24,635 nt of DNA from a virus. A program made the position numbers and the translations under genes. The DNA lies in the IMG/VR virus record IMGVR_UViG_3300027839_000069, positions 1-24,635 of that record; one strand, 5' to 3'. The notes under the pieces were generated by a model. The model ran no database searches, was not told where the DNA came from, and worked only from the letters and a program-made list of their open reading frames with translations. Positions 1 to 9,147 of this stretch are shown piece by piece. The first letter of the stretch is position 1; each line of letters opens with the position of its first letter.

Positions 1-3000
1 GAGGCAGAAAGGGCACCGTCCGCGTTAAGTAAAAACAGGGTGCGGTTCAATGTGAATTTCGAGCCGACAGAACCCGCCAAGGGCGAGCTTAGGATAACAG
101 AGCCTGGGGACGATACTAGGGCGCGGGATGAAAAAATGTGGATCAATGAAACAAACCCCGGCCTTGTCCACAGGCTTTTGTCTGACCCCCGATGGAAAAA
201 CCAGATTGACGATATGCTGGACAGTTATAACGAGAGGAGGCCAGGCGCACAGTTAAATAGAGAAGAATTTGTAAGACAATACACTGCACTCGTTACATCC
301 GTTACTCCATTGCAAGACCTTAGTGATCTGGGAATTTTGAATACTATCCAAGGTGCGGTAGCAATGCCCGGCGGTCTGGCACCCACGGATAACATACTTG
401 ACCTAGGAAGTTCTGCGGGCAAGAACTTGGTGCGAGCCCTAATGAGGTCTGGCGCACTTCCTTCTTCCTTGCAGGATAATGTCCATGCCGTCAGACGGCG
501 ATTCGTTGATACGATGAAAACCCGATTTGAAACATTGGATGGCAAGGTAGTAGAGCTTCTTCAAGCAACGCGACTTCCCGACAACATACAGCGTCAATAT
601 GTAGATGACATTGACGGATTATTCCAATTCATGGGTGAGGTAGCAATCCGGGGCGAGGATATGAACGCAGATCTTCCTGCCTTGTACGACCGCCCCGGCA
701 ACAGGATTATTATCAATCTTGCTGCAATTGATCCCAATGACATGGTTAGCGCAGAGGAGGTTGTAAAGCAGGCAGCCTTTCACGAAGGGCTACACGCGCT
801 GATAATCCGAGATCATTTAACCGAAGAAGAATTAAATGTACTATATGGTTTCGTTAGAGATAAAAATAACATAGTACCAAAGGAAATAGACGAGGAAGCA
901 TATAATGCACAATTAACGTGGTTTGAACGCTCCGTCGTGGCCCACAAGGATAGCGGGTTAGCTGAAGCGGACATCGAAAAAGAAGCCATCATTTCCCTGC
1001 TGGAAAACTTGACGCAACATCCCGATCTGTATGTAGAGGGAAAGAAAACCCGCACGATTGCCAAGGGTGTCCGGGGATTTCTTGAGGGGTTCGTGGATGC
1101 AGCCAAGGATTCTGACATCGTTGATGTTATGAGAATACTTGGACGAATAGAGCGTGGTGAAGTTGGCGAGCGCACGGCTGGATTTTTAGGTGATACCGAA
1201 TATACAAATGATTCGATAGTTAGATCTAATGATTTACTGCGTTATGCAAATCCCGAAGATATAAGAAAATTAAAAGCAGCCATTGTTTTACGCGATGCTG
1301 CTCCGTCTGATCAAATGAGAGAAGTCGAACAGGCGAAAATAGATGATATCTCTGATAAGATAGTTGCCAACCGTGGCATTATTCAGGAGTCTGCTCCACC
1401 ACCTCCCGATGCGGTGCAGGCCATTGAGAATCAGCGTCAGGCAATCGAACATTATCGTGCTACCTTTTCGGGGGAAGTCCCCCTATTAGGCTTGGATCAA
1501 AAGAATAGGGATAGTGAGGCGTATAAGCTGGCCCTAGATACATTCATGGAAATGCGTGGCAAAGATCCCAGATATGCCTACAAGATGCCTGAGCCATATC
1601 AAAAATTTTTCAACAAAATGTCGCCGCTGTCACCCAACCTGTTGAGTCTTGTTGCTGACGTTGAGAAGGCCGGAGTCATAACACCGTTGGATGGGGATGT
1701 TACAAGGAAAAGTCTTGAGGAAGGTGGCATACTCAGTGGGGACTATGTTAGAAGACCATGGTGGAGGGGTGGGGGAATTGAAGGAGATTTGTCTGAGGTT
1801 GACACCGAAACATTAAAAGATCAGCCCACCACTGGAGATAATATTAAGGATACGGTGGAGAATCTAAAGGGAAGTGTTGACGGATTACGCTATCTCTATT
1901 TGGATCGTCGCCAGTATATCGTAAAGCAAACCGATAGGCTTATAGCTGCACAGAACAGGGCGCAGTTAGATGCCGAAACATCTGCTCTGGTTATGTGGCG
2001 TAACTCCGACAATGCACTCAATTGGTTGTCCAGCTTGATGCTTAGGGGACCATTGTCTTATCTCGGAACAACGGTTGGATCCGGAAGGTTTGAGAATGCA
2101 CCCATCTATGACAATGATCTACAAGAAAAATACGGGGGTGATGGTCGTGTCCAGGGGCTAAACGACATAATTGCCCCGATCATAGACGCCGGTAGCCAAC
2201 AGGCTGCACTTACTTATGGCCTAATCAAGAGGGTGCGATGGACAAGGGATCGCCTTGAGAGCATCCAGTCGGCAACCGCAGGCGTGGATTCAGAAAATCT
2301 TAACCCCGAAACCAGACGTAAATTAAAATTATTTCAAGAATCCTACGAGGATATTAAAGTCGCCGTCAGGAAACTTACCGAAGCTCAGATGGATGATATT
2401 GTCCAAGAAATAGAAACAAAAGAAAGTAATAAAATTATTGTAGAGTTTTGGGATCGTTACAAGGCATACGATAATCACATGATCAAGATGTCTTACAATA
2501 CTGGCATGATCACCAGGGAGATACGTGACGAGTGGTTGTCTATGCCGTATGCGCCGTTCTATCGCGAAACAATGGAGAACGAAGATTTCCCGATAGGCTC
2601 ACAGGAGCAGATGGCAAAGCGTAGGAAGAATGTGGTAGAGAAGGCCCTAACGGAGAGCATGAAGCCGATAACGTCGAAGTTGTCGGATAGCATTATAACA
2701 AATACACAAGCATTGGTTCGTGATGCCATGATGAATACAGCGGTATCACGAACAGTTAGAGATGCTGTGGCCTTGGGGGAGGCAAGAAAAATAAATATCA
2801 GTGCCGTGGCAGCCTCTCTTGATGATCGCGTTGTGCGGGTTATGGAACATGGCGTCCCAACGTATTATCAGTTGGACGATGCACAGGTTGCTATGTCTGC
2901 AATGCTGCTGGGATTCAACCCCAAAAAGCAGTTGCAAAAATTATTTGGCGAACACAAACTCGGCAAATTTATGCAGACGGCTCTCACGAAAAGCTCTTCA

Positions 3001-4671
3001 TTCTTGAGGGATGCTGTTACAAGAACTCCACCCTTCGCTACAAAGAATGTTTTCAGAGATTCTTGGAATGCTATGAGCCTTACTGGCGGAGGGCCACGGC
3101 TTATTCTTGAAGCGTTCGGCAATGCCATTAATCCAGACTCTCTACGCAGGGCGGATGAGTTGGGACTATCAATAGGAGTCGATTTTGTTGCGGAGCCTGG
3201 TGAGTATGGCAATAAAATGAGGTCGGAACTGAAGAAAGCTAATCTAGATTGGAAAAATCCCCTTAATGCCTTTAGCATATTGTGGAATTTTTCAGGACGT
3301 ATAGCCAAGCAATCCGAAGTCGCGACCAGACTTGCTGTATATGATCGCATATTAGCTATGACGGGGGACAAGGCGCTTGCAGTACACTATGCCATAGAAA
3401 TTATGAACTATGGTCGCAGGGGTGCGAGTCCGGTACTCAGCACATATATGGCTACCGTGCCGTTTATGAACGGTAGGCTGGAGGGCCTTGATGTTACCTA
3501 CAGGGGTCTTCGTGGCAAGAAGGGTTCCTCTGATATTCCAGGAGTTTATGGGTACGGATTAACCACAGGTGAGTACGAAGGTCTTCCTTTCTGGAAAAAG
3601 ACTAGGGCAAAGGTTGTGAGTCGCGGCCTCGCGCTAACCGCTGCAACTGGTGTCCTTTACTTGTTAATGCGAGACGATGAGGAATGGCAAGACCTGAGGG
3701 ATGAGACTAGATCTGACAACTGGGTACTCCCCCTGTCGGATCATGCATGGATAAAAATTCCTATACCATTTGAGATCGGCGTAATCTTTAAGGTTATTCC
3801 AGAAAAAATGTTTGAAGCTATTACGGAGGCGGATGTAGATGTGGGTGATGTAGGGGAGGAGGCGTGGCGACAACTACGCACTTCGCTAAGTATAGGGGGG
3901 CCACAATTATTTACCCCAGTAGTTAATGCGATGCGTAATTACGATACGTTTAGGAAGGACGGCATAGTTGATTCGTGGATGGAAGAAACCTTGTCTCCCA
4001 ATGAGCAACGTAATCGGTATACGAGTAACGTTGCCAGGGGTGTAGCAGACCTTGCCAACAGCGTACCACTGGTTAACAAGATGGACTTTCTGACATCCCC
4101 CATGAAAGTCGAATACATGATGCGTCAGTATCTCGGCACGATGGGGAGCTATGTGGTAACAGTCGCAGACAGAATAGCCCGTACTGGAATCTTGCCGGAT
4201 ATACCATTCGATCCATATATGAATTTAGCAGAAGCAGAAAGCGTGATCGGTACCAACAAAGATTTTGACTGGAAATCCCTGATCGGCGGTGAAGGTATCG
4301 CTAATGTCCCCCTCCTTGGCGACCTACTAACTGATCCCAGGACACGCCAAGGGAGTCAGCAAGCTTTTTTCGAAATGATAGAAGACCTTGATACCGTCCT
4401 TGCTACACTAAGCAGTATTACTGATAGGGATTACTTGAAGGGTTTCGAGTATAGGAAGAAGCACCTAGACATACTGAGACATCAGCGTCAGTTGAGGTTT
4501 ATGCAGAATCAGTTGAAACAGTGGCGCGAAAGAAGGGACCACTTATCAAAGATCCCCCCTGGATCAATGTCTACAGACGAGATGCGAGAATACCACCAAA
4601 GACTTCTTGAGAGCCGTCAAAGTATTTTAGCAAGTGTCAATGACCTCATGGCCTCCATAAGACAGGAATGA
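1..4671 (+). CDS. Very large polyvalent virion-associated protein, LPD38-like, 5' end cut by the window
   Basis: At least 1543 aa. The frame stays open to base 1, so the GTG at 40 is probably internal and the real start lies outside the window. Numbered from that GTG, residues 248-252 read HEGLH, an HExxH zinc-peptidase signature in a hydrophobic helix context. Around 988-1007 lies FLRDAVTRTPPF followed by KNVFRD. Around 1205-1250 a helix followed by RDDEEW, DNWVLP and a KIPIPFE segment matches the pattern I associate with the LPD38 domain of phage polyvalent proteins. The C-terminal 80 residues are highly charged and probably coiled coil (about 1470-1540). Such giant proteins are thought to be packaged in the capsid and ejected with the DNA; that role is inference here. 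The gene heads the + strand lysis cassette, and its stop overlaps the in-frame ATG at 4668. The domain assignment is from memory of motifs, not a search. Confidence 0.85.
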   Translation, partial: EAERAPSALSKNRVRFNVNFEPTEPAKGELRITEPGDDTRARDEKMWINETNPGLVHRLLSDPRWKNQIDDMLDSYNERRPGAQLNREEFVRQYTALVTSVTPLQDLSDLGILNTIQGAVAMPGGLAPTDNILDLGSSAGKNLVRALMRSGALPSSLQDNVHAVRRRFVDTMKTRFETLDGKVVELLQATRLPDNIQRQYVDDIDGLFQFMGEVAIRGEDMNADLPALYDRPGNRIIINLAAIDPNDMVSAEEVVKQAAFHEGLHALIIRDHLTEEELNVLYGFVRDKNNIVPKEIDEEAYNAQLTWFERSVVAHKDSGLAEADIEKEAIISLLENLTQHPDLYVEGKKTRTIAKGVRGFLEGFVDAAKDSDIVDVMRILGRIERGEVGERTAGFLGDTEYTNDSIVRSNDLLRYANPEDIRKLKAAIVLRDAAPSDQMREVEQAKIDDISDKIVANRGIIQESAPPPPDAVQAIENQRQAIEHYRATFSGEVPLLGLDQKNRDSEAYKLALDTFMEMRGKDPRYAYKMPEPYQKFFNKMSPLSPNLLSLVADVEKAGVITPLDGDVTRKSLEEGGILSGDYVRRPWWRGGGIEGDLSEVDTETLKDQPTTGDNIKDTVENLKGSVDGLRYLYLDRRQYIVKQTDRLIAAQNRAQLDAETSALVMWRNSDNALNWLSSLMLRGPLSYLGTTVGSGRFENAPIYDNDLQEKYGGDGRVQGLNDIIAPIIDAGSQQAALTYGLIKRVRWTRDRLESIQSATAGVDSENLNPETRRKLKLFQESYEDIKVAVRKLTEAQMDDIVQEIETKESNKIIVEFWDRYKAYDNHMIKMSYNTGMITREIRDEWLSMPYAPFYRETMENEDFPIGSQEQMAKRRKNVVEKALTESMKPITSKLSDSIITNTQALVRDAMMNTAVSRTVRDAVALGEARKINISAVAASLDDRVVRVMEHGVPTYYQLDDAQVAMSAMLLGFNPKKQLQKLFGEHKLGKFMQTALTKSSSFLRDAVTRTPPFATKNVFRDSWNAMSLTGGGPRLILEAFGNAINPDSLRRADELGLSIGVDFVAEPGEYGNKMRSELKKANLDWKNPLNAFSILWNFSGRIAKQSEVATRLAVYDRILAMTGDKALAVHYAIEIMNYGRRGASPVLSTYMATVPFMNGRLEGLDVTYRGLRGKKGSSDIPGVYGYGLTTGEYEGLPFWKKTRAKVVSRGLALTAATGVLYLLMRDDEEWQDLRDETRSDNWVLPLSDHAWIKIPIPFEIGVIFKVIPEKMFEAITEADVDVGDVGEEAWRQLRTSLSIGGPQLFTPVVNAMRNYDTFRKDGIVDSWMEETLSPNEQRNRYTSNVARGVADLANSVPLVNKMDFLTSPMKVEYMMRQYLGTMGSYVVTVADRIARTGILPDIPFDPYMNLAEAESVIGTNKDFDWKSLIGGEGIANVPLLGDLLTDPRTRQGSQQAFFEMIEDLDTVLATLSSITDRDYLKGFEYRKKHLDILRHQRQLRFMQNQLKQWRERRDHLSKIPPGSMSTDEMREYHQRLLESRQSILASVNDLMASIRQE

Positions 4672-4676
4672 TTTGT

Positions 4677-4997
4677 ATGAATATTATCAGCGAAATACTC
4701 AAGGATGAACGCGGCTCCTTCAGTGCTGCCAGAACATTTCTTTTCGGGTCATTGGTTTTTACGGGTACTATCATCGTGCTGGACTCGCTCATGTTGGGAG
4801 TACCAGAGATTGCGTACACCCTCCTGGGTAGCCTTAACGTGGGGTTGCTCGCGTGGGCAGGTGGTCCACGGGTGGCTCAGTACTTGGCTCCGCAGATAGG
4901 CTCCGTCGCGGCTGGGATAGCGAAGGCAGTGAAGGGGCCACGGCGTCCCGACTTATTAGATAACAGTGCAGACTTCAGAGAACATGACGAAAGATGA
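4677..4997 (+). CDS. Small two-helix membrane protein, probable holin
   Basis: About 106 aa with two hydrophobic segments (roughly residues 20-42 and 44-64) separated by a short turn, and a charged, proline-containing C-terminus. This fits a class II-type holin that permeabilises the inner membrane for the endolysin. It lies directly upstream of an M15-type endolysin, which supports the call. An ATG at 4668 overlaps the previous stop (ATGA), but it has no properly spaced ribosome binding site. The ATG at 4677 has AGGA nine bases upstream and is preferred. The 3' end overlaps the endolysin start by 14 nt. I recognise no specific holin family, so the function rests on topology and position. It could be another small phage membrane protein. 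Confidence 0.7.
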   Translation: MNIISEILKDERGSFSAARTFLFGSLVFTGTIIVLDSLMLGVPEIAYTLLGSLNVGLLAWAGGPRVAQYLAPQIGSVAAGIAKAVKGPRRPDLLDNSADFREHDER

Positions 4998-5460
4998 ATG
5001 GGTGGAGGTGTGCGGAGAGGCTTTAGAAGCCGAGGGTATCCGGCATTTCCATCCGCTTGAGGTATGCGATGTTGGGCGTGAGGCCCCCGGTACGCCGCCC
5101 TACGATCCCCACCGACTTCAGACACCTCAACTTAGTTTAATTCCCAAAGCAATTCTGGTTTGTCGTGTCCTGATTTATCTTCGGGAGGCTGTCAGGCCAA
5201 TGCCCGTGCGCGTCAACTCTTGGTATCGCGACCGTCTTTACAACTATAGAATTGGTGGAGTCGGCAGTTCGATGCACCTGACCTGCGGTGCAGCCGATGT
5301 TGTTAAGCCCGGCTTCACGCCAGCCGAGGTGGCTGACATTTTGGAGGATCATCCTGATAGCGATCAATTCGGGATCGGTCGCTACAAATCATTTACACAT
5401 ATAGATGTGAGGGGCATGATCGGTCGCCCGTCCCCTGCACGATGGGGCAGCAATGAATAA
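4984..5460 (+). CDS. M15-type peptidase endolysin
   Basis: 158 aa. The C-terminal half shows the zinc-site pattern of M15 (VanY/D-Ala-D-Ala type) peptidases: S-S-M-H98 with D105 in the 'SxHxxGxAxD' position, then H139-I-D141 in the 'HxD' position. These enzymes cut peptide crosslinks in peptidoglycan, and phages use them as endolysins. There is no signal peptide, so export would depend on the holin just upstream. The open frame extends to a GTG at 4966, but the ATG at 4984 follows a purine-rich CAGAGAAC stretch and is chosen. The residue spacing and location between a holin-like gene and an ART-like gene make the lysis role likely. The N-terminal 70 residues are not recognisable. Confidence 0.85.
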   Translation: MTKDEWVEVCGEALEAEGIRHFHPLEVCDVGREAPGTPPYDPHRLQTPQLSLIPKAILVCRVLIYLREAVRPMPVRVNSWYRDRLYNYRIGGVGSSMHLTCGAADVVKPGFTPAEVADILEDHPDSDQFGIGRYKSFTHIDVRGMIGRPSPARWGSNE

Positions 5461-6553
5461 CGGCATAAGATCATTGCCCCGGTATCATCATGGTGGTCCA
5501 CACACGAAAGAGGAGTTTGCTGCATTTCGTGCCCGTCGGGCCAAAGAAGAGCATAGACGCCGTGCCATGGCTGGGGAACCAGGCTATCCGAGTATCGGAC
5601 CACGACCATCATGGGCAGAGCGTGTCGCTGCTCAAGTTAGATCCGTCCCGCGCAGGATAAATAGAGCCTTGCAACCGGAGACAGCCGGGGAAACTGCTGC
5701 TTTGGTCGCTGGCTCCATGGCAGAGCCACTTGGAACTAGTATCGACGTAGCTGACATGATAGCCGGTTTCGCAACACGCGACCTTCCCAGGGTGGGGTGG
5801 GGTGCGCTTGGCTTTGCTACTCCGTTTGTTGCAGGTTCAGCTATGCGAAACGTTGTAAAACATGGGGGATTGAAGGCTTTACCAAGCAGGATTGCCCGTA
5901 AGTGGGAAGACCTCCGCCTTCCGATGGACGAAGCTTCCGTTGCAAGGCGCATGGAGGAGCAAGGATATGAAGGGTTTTTACATGGGACGGGTATGCGGGG
6001 AGAAGCTTTATCAAGGGCTCCCTTGGATCCGGATCGACCGTTTTTTCAAGTGGACAACCCCGATGTTGCCGCAGAATACGGCCAGCCGCGCAATGTTTAT
6101 TCACGAAAACCCAATCAACTTACCTTTGATGCAGAAGGCGCACCTTGGTCGGAGATACCAATGGAAAAAATTCGTGGGCAGATTGATCCAAGTCGCCTTG
6201 AAGAGTTTGATAAACTCGTAAGCAGATACTGGTCCCAGGGTTCTGCCTCCACGGGGCACCTGGACACCGATGTTCTTTCTAGGATTTCGCGGCAAATGGG
6301 CTATAGTGGTTTTGATGCACACAATCTGAGGGACGCTCCCTGGACAGGGCTCTCTCCTCGCAGGCTGGATCCACCCGACGCTCCATCTCTTGTGAGATCT
6401 ACCTTAGATCCTGGGCTTGTTAGATACGAGGGTGCCAGATTTAATCCGCGTGATCTGGGATTGAATGATCCAATGGCTGGCATAGCAGGGTTGTTAGGTG
6501 TTGGAGCTACTGGGGCTGCTCGCAGAAATTATGTCGAGAGGAATCGCCAGTAA
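5453..6553 (+). CDS. Polyvalent-type protein with ADP-ribosyltransferase-like domain
   Basis: 366 aa. Residues 1-75 are basic and Arg-rich. Residues 75-135 contain Ala/Gly-rich, partly hydrophobic stretches. From about residue 170 the pattern matches the ART-PolyVal fold of phage polyvalent proteins: an HGT at 177-179, an FFQVDNPDVAAEYG segment (197-210), a YSRKPNQLTFD strand, then GYSGFDAHNLRD (283-294) and a C-terminal F-N-P-R-D motif near 330-334. ART-like proteins modify host targets using NAD; some are injected with the DNA. Substrate and activity here are unknown. The ATG overlaps the endolysin stop by 8 nt, so the gene is probably translationally coupled to the lysis cassette. The assignment is by motif pattern only; a search against ART-PolyVal would settle it. 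Confidence 0.65.
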   Translation: MNNGIRSLPRYHHGGPHTKEEFAAFRARRAKEEHRRRAMAGEPGYPSIGPRPSWAERVAAQVRSVPRRINRALQPETAGETAALVAGSMAEPLGTSIDVADMIAGFATRDLPRVGWGALGFATPFVAGSAMRNVVKHGGLKALPSRIARKWEDLRLPMDEASVARRMEEQGYEGFLHGTGMRGEALSRAPLDPDRPFFQVDNPDVAAEYGQPRNVYSRKPNQLTFDAEGAPWSEIPMEKIRGQIDPSRLEEFDKLVSRYWSQGSASTGHLDTDVLSRISRQMGYSGFDAHNLRDAPWTGLSPRRLDPPDAPSLVRSTLDPGLVRYEGARFNPRDLGLNDPMAGIAGLLGVGATGAARRNYVERNRQ

Positions 6554-6670
6554 GAACCTGTGCCTAAGAATTATTTTACAACGTTGTCGAGCTGTGCAGC
6601 CTGATATACTTCTCAAAAATTGTTTTTTAGTAGCCTGGACGAACCGCAACAAGGCGTAACACCCGTAACA
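6554..6670 (+). other. Intergenic spacer with CTAAG-AT repeat
   Basis: This 117-nt gap between the ART-like and spanin-like genes contains CCTAAGAATTATTTTA at 6563-6578. It closely resembles, in opposite orientation, the element at 14052 and 15824 (14 of 16 bases). No strong ribosome binding site or hairpin is evident. It may carry a promoter for the spanin gene. Confidence 0.4.
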
Positions 6671-7300
6671 ATGAGCATAAAACCAAAAGAAATTGCCGTA
6701 CTGGGAGGGATTCTTCTCATACTAATGCTTGGCCTCAGGGGTTTCAGCAACGCGAAGGCCGAGGCCCTGGTAGCAGAAGAACGAGTACGGGTACTAGAGG
6801 GAGAGCGCATAGAACTTGAGCGCCAGATGGAAGAAGCCGCCGAAGGCTATGAGGTCCTACGCGATAGCTTAGATCAAGCCCATGATTCCATCGCTGAGGT
6901 ACGAGAAGAGGCCGTTGCAAGGGCCTCCCGTGCCTCCATAAGCTTCGCCACGGACTTGGGGATGCTCAGGGATAGCATCAATATAGTTCAACCTGACAGT
7001 GGCTTAGGGGAAATCGTTGATAGGATACAAGCGGATCACAAAACCCAGATCCAAGCGTATGAAGTTCAGATCGAAACGCTTGAGGCAGATAATCTTTTGT
7101 TATGGCGACGGGTGGAGGTGTCGGATTCCCTGTGGATCCAAGAGCAGAATCTAAACGCATCTCTTAGAAACGAGATAGCCGCCCTCCACCAAGAGTCTGA
7201 CGCTTGGCAGAGAGCGGCTAATCCCAACATCTTCAAAAGATTAGGTGGGAGTATTCCCTATATCTTGGTCGGTGCCGGAGCCATAGTTCTTCTGAATTAA
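6671..7300 (+). CDS. Spanin-like membrane coiled-coil protein
   Basis: 209 aa. An N-terminal transmembrane segment (about residues 8-25, after a short KPKE start) is followed by a long charged helical region (about 30-190) rich in Glu, Arg and Ala that should form coiled coil. The last 15 residues are again hydrophobic (IPYILVGAGAIVLL). N-in anchor plus periplasmic coiled coil, in the lysis cassette, is the layout of an i-spanin (Rz-like), which fuses inner and outer membranes during lysis. The hydrophobic C-terminal tail is unusual for Rz and may make this a single-chain variant. No lipobox is visible. A TTG at 6620 extends the frame upstream but has no ribosome binding site, so the ATG at 6671 is used. 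I see no embedded or overlapping Rz1-like lipoprotein gene. Confidence 0.6.
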   Translation: MSIKPKEIAVLGGILLILMLGLRGFSNAKAEALVAEERVRVLEGERIELERQMEEAAEGYEVLRDSLDQAHDSIAEVREEAVARASRASISFATDLGMLRDSINIVQPDSGLGEIVDRIQADHKTQIQAYEVQIETLEADNLLLWRRVEVSDSLWIQEQNLNASLRNEIAALHQESDAWQRAANPNIFKRLGGSIPYILVGAGAIVLLN

Positions 7301-7320
7301 TTTTTATAAAAGATTGCCCC

Positions 7321-7388
7321 AGCTTTCGGTGTGTGAGTTGAGCTAAAGGCCAACCACCGTCAGCGCGTCCCTTAGTAGCTTTCGGTGT
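7321..7388. repeat. Convergent junction with 12-bp direct repeat
   Basis: The + strand late genes end at 7300 and the - strand block ends at 7343. AGCTTTCGGTGT occurs at 7321-7332 and again at 7377-7388. Between them, the bases around 7331-7371 resemble 14192-14232, which lies at the other convergent junction. A weak hairpin (CACCG/CGGTG) can be drawn, but without a T-tract, so termination here is only suggested. Confidence 0.5.
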
Positions 7389-8527
7389 AGGGTCTCCCTC
7401 AGAGTTTCGATTGATCTCTCGACCGCCTCCTCCACCCCCTTAACGTCGGCTCCAGCTATACCAACCTCTTTCTGTCCACGGGTTACTACCGCATGATGGA
7501 AAAGTCTACCATGAGCCTTGATGAGTTCCACGAAATTATCAACGAATTCGTTTAACTCTAGCGAATCAGGTATAGAGACTTCCCCCGCCTTAACCATGGT
7601 TTCGGATCTGGGTCCGGTCCCAGTTCGTGGTACCTTGTGGCTGTCCTCCCCTGCTACAAGTGCCTTGATGTCAGGGGCACAACCAGATTCGATATCTGTA
7701 ATCCGATTTTTTATTTTAGGCATCCTCATCAATCTATTCCCCGCCTTTCGTATTCTCCTTTCTGTCCAATAAACAATATGGTAGCCAGATTCTTTGAACG
7801 CCTCGACGATAGTACTACCGCCCGCCCTGGCTTGACAGAAGTTTTCCTGCTTCTCTGTGAGCTTAATCTCCCAACCACGCCTCACTCTCCCCCCAGGCTT
7901 GGTGACTTCCCTAGGCTTGGTGACTTCGATATCCTTGTGAAAGCCTGCGGGTATGTCCCCCAACTCATTTACAAATTTCGCAATCTGATCTCTTATCTTT
8001 TTATGGTCTAATAGCCTGCGAGCGGCATTGCTAGAAAACGCAGGATTTGAAACGTTATAGGAATCAGTGTAAGCGTCAGCCCTGTTAGATCCCAAGGCCA
8101 TAAGCTCACAAAACGAGAGCTGTTTATCTGTGAGTGGCCGCTCCCTTGCCACCAGCTTGGCTAGGAGCGGATCAGCTTTCGCTGGCGTCTTGGCAACCTC
8201 CTTCCCTGCCATTCCCTGAAGTGCCTTAATCAGATCGCTAACGTTGATCGTATCATCATTATTGTTGGAACCCATAATCTTCTCCTCGGAATCCACGGTC
8301 TTCTCCTCCTTGTGATGCGCGTCGGTTGGAAGTCCCCCGGCTTTGGGGTGACAACCATTTTCTACATGGCTGGGATCAAGCATAGAGAAACTTAGTTTCT
8401 TGTTATCGGTTTCATCTAAGTGCCAGATACCACGACCACGATCCCAGTTTACAAACCTCCCAGCCTTGATTTTCTTGCCACATTTAATGCATGGCCCGCC
8501 ATACTTGGCCGCAATAATCAGGCTCAT
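7343..8527 (-). CDS. Zinc-ribbon protein with two terminase small-subunit-like repeats
   Basis: 394 aa from the ATG at 8527, which overlaps the previous stop as ATGA and has GGGAGG ten bases upstream; a GTG at 8545 is less likely. The N-terminus carries C13-x2-C16 and C59-H60, probably zinc binding. Residues 132-186 (PLTDKQLSFCELMALGSN, AYTDSYNVS, SSNAARRLL, KIRDQI) match the helix-turn-helix repeat of small terminase subunits. Residues 223-279 (LTEKQENFCQARAGGST, AFKESGY, RLMRMPKIKNRI) repeat the same pattern. The C-terminal 100 residues are helical. The repeats suggest DNA binding, with either a packaging role or a regulator derived from TerS. A separate single-repeat TerS-like gene exists at 22586, so this one may not be the packaging subunit. 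Confidence 0.75.
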   Translation of the reverse strand: MSLIIAAKYGGPCIKCGKKIKAGRFVNWDRGRGIWHLDETDNKKLSFSMLDPSHVENGCHPKAGGLPTDAHHKEEKTVDSEEKIMGSNNNDDTINVSDLIKALQGMAGKEVAKTPAKADPLLAKLVARERPLTDKQLSFCELMALGSNRADAYTDSYNVSNPAFSSNAARRLLDHKKIRDQIAKFVNELGDIPAGFHKDIEVTKPREVTKPGGRVRRGWEIKLTEKQENFCQARAGGSTIVEAFKESGYHIVYWTERRIRKAGNRLMRMPKIKNRITDIESGCAPDIKALVAGEDSHKVPRTGTGPRSETMVKAGEVSIPDSLELNEFVDNFVELIKAHGRLFHHAVVTRGQKEVGIAGADVKGVEEAVERSIETLRETLHRKLLRDALTVVGL

Positions 8528-9120
8528 AGCAGGGCGACCTCCCACTCATAGCCAGACATGAGGCTTGAGTAATCGAAATGTTTACCAAGGGCATCCACAA
8601 TGCTCACTTGGTCTGGCTCAAATCCCAGCACCTCTCCAGGGGGGTGGCTATAATAGCAAATGCTATTAATGGTGGTCTTGTTAAGTGCGAAGTCCCTGCC
8701 CGTTGTTGTCAGCCTCCACAGGCCGGACGATCTTTTCTTTGGATCTGGATTCTTCGGGCTTTTTTCAATCAGCCCCCAGTACCGAAGCTTCGCATAGTCA
8801 CCACCACCATTGATGGCCCCCGAAGTAGGTATGTGAACGTACTCCCCATCCTTGCCATGAAATACCATCCAGACCATCACCCGTGCATACGATCCAATCT
8901 TATAGGCGTATACCTTGCTATTGGCACCGCAATGATGGCACTTGGAGATCGGCTCGTTAGACATTATTCGCAAGCGATCTAGATCAGAAAAATATTCTTT
9001 GGTATCAAAAAGATCCCGGAAGAATTCATCCTGTTCATTTTTTTGATCATGCGAATTAAACATGGATAGCTGGCTCGAACAGCTTTCGGCTTGAGTGAGC
9101 CATTCTGTTTCCTCATCCAT
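8524..9120 (-). CDS. Conserved phage protein, zinc-knuckle plus winged-helix-like region
   Basis: 198 aa, start preceded by GGGGAGGAAGG. A CHHCGA knuckle near residues 61-66 is followed by a region of the form GGGDYAKLRYWGLIE, then SGLWRLTTTGRDFA, which reads like the recognition helix and wing of a winged-helix domain. The C-terminus (EVLGFEPDQVSI, KHFDYSSLM) also follows a pattern I recall from phage hypothetical proteins next to replication genes. DNA binding is inferred. The stop overlaps the start of the TerS-repeat protein by four bases, so the two are coupled. A GC-rich hairpin just upstream (9148-9192) may separate it from the genes transcribed before it. Confidence 0.7.
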   Translation of the reverse strand: MDEETEWLTQAESCSSQLSMFNSHDQKNEQDEFFRDLFDTKEYFSDLDRLRIMSNEPISKCHHCGANSKVYAYKIGSYARVMVWMVFHGKDGEYVHIPTSGAINGGGDYAKLRYWGLIEKSPKNPDPKKRSSGLWRLTTTGRDFALNKTTINSICYYSHPPGEVLGFEPDQVSIVDALGKHFDYSSLMSGYEWEVALL

Positions 9121-9147
9121 TACCTTCCTCCCCTCTCGTTAAAGAAT

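Noticed and set aside
225-1175. Two antisense frames of over 100 codons under the large virion gene
   Set aside because: No ribosome binding sites, and both are mirrored by a clearly coding + strand frame.
1469-1482. GGGGGAAGTCCCCC as another palindrome copy
   Set aside because: Arms are too close together and lack the TTCCC half; it encodes part of the large protein and stands alone.
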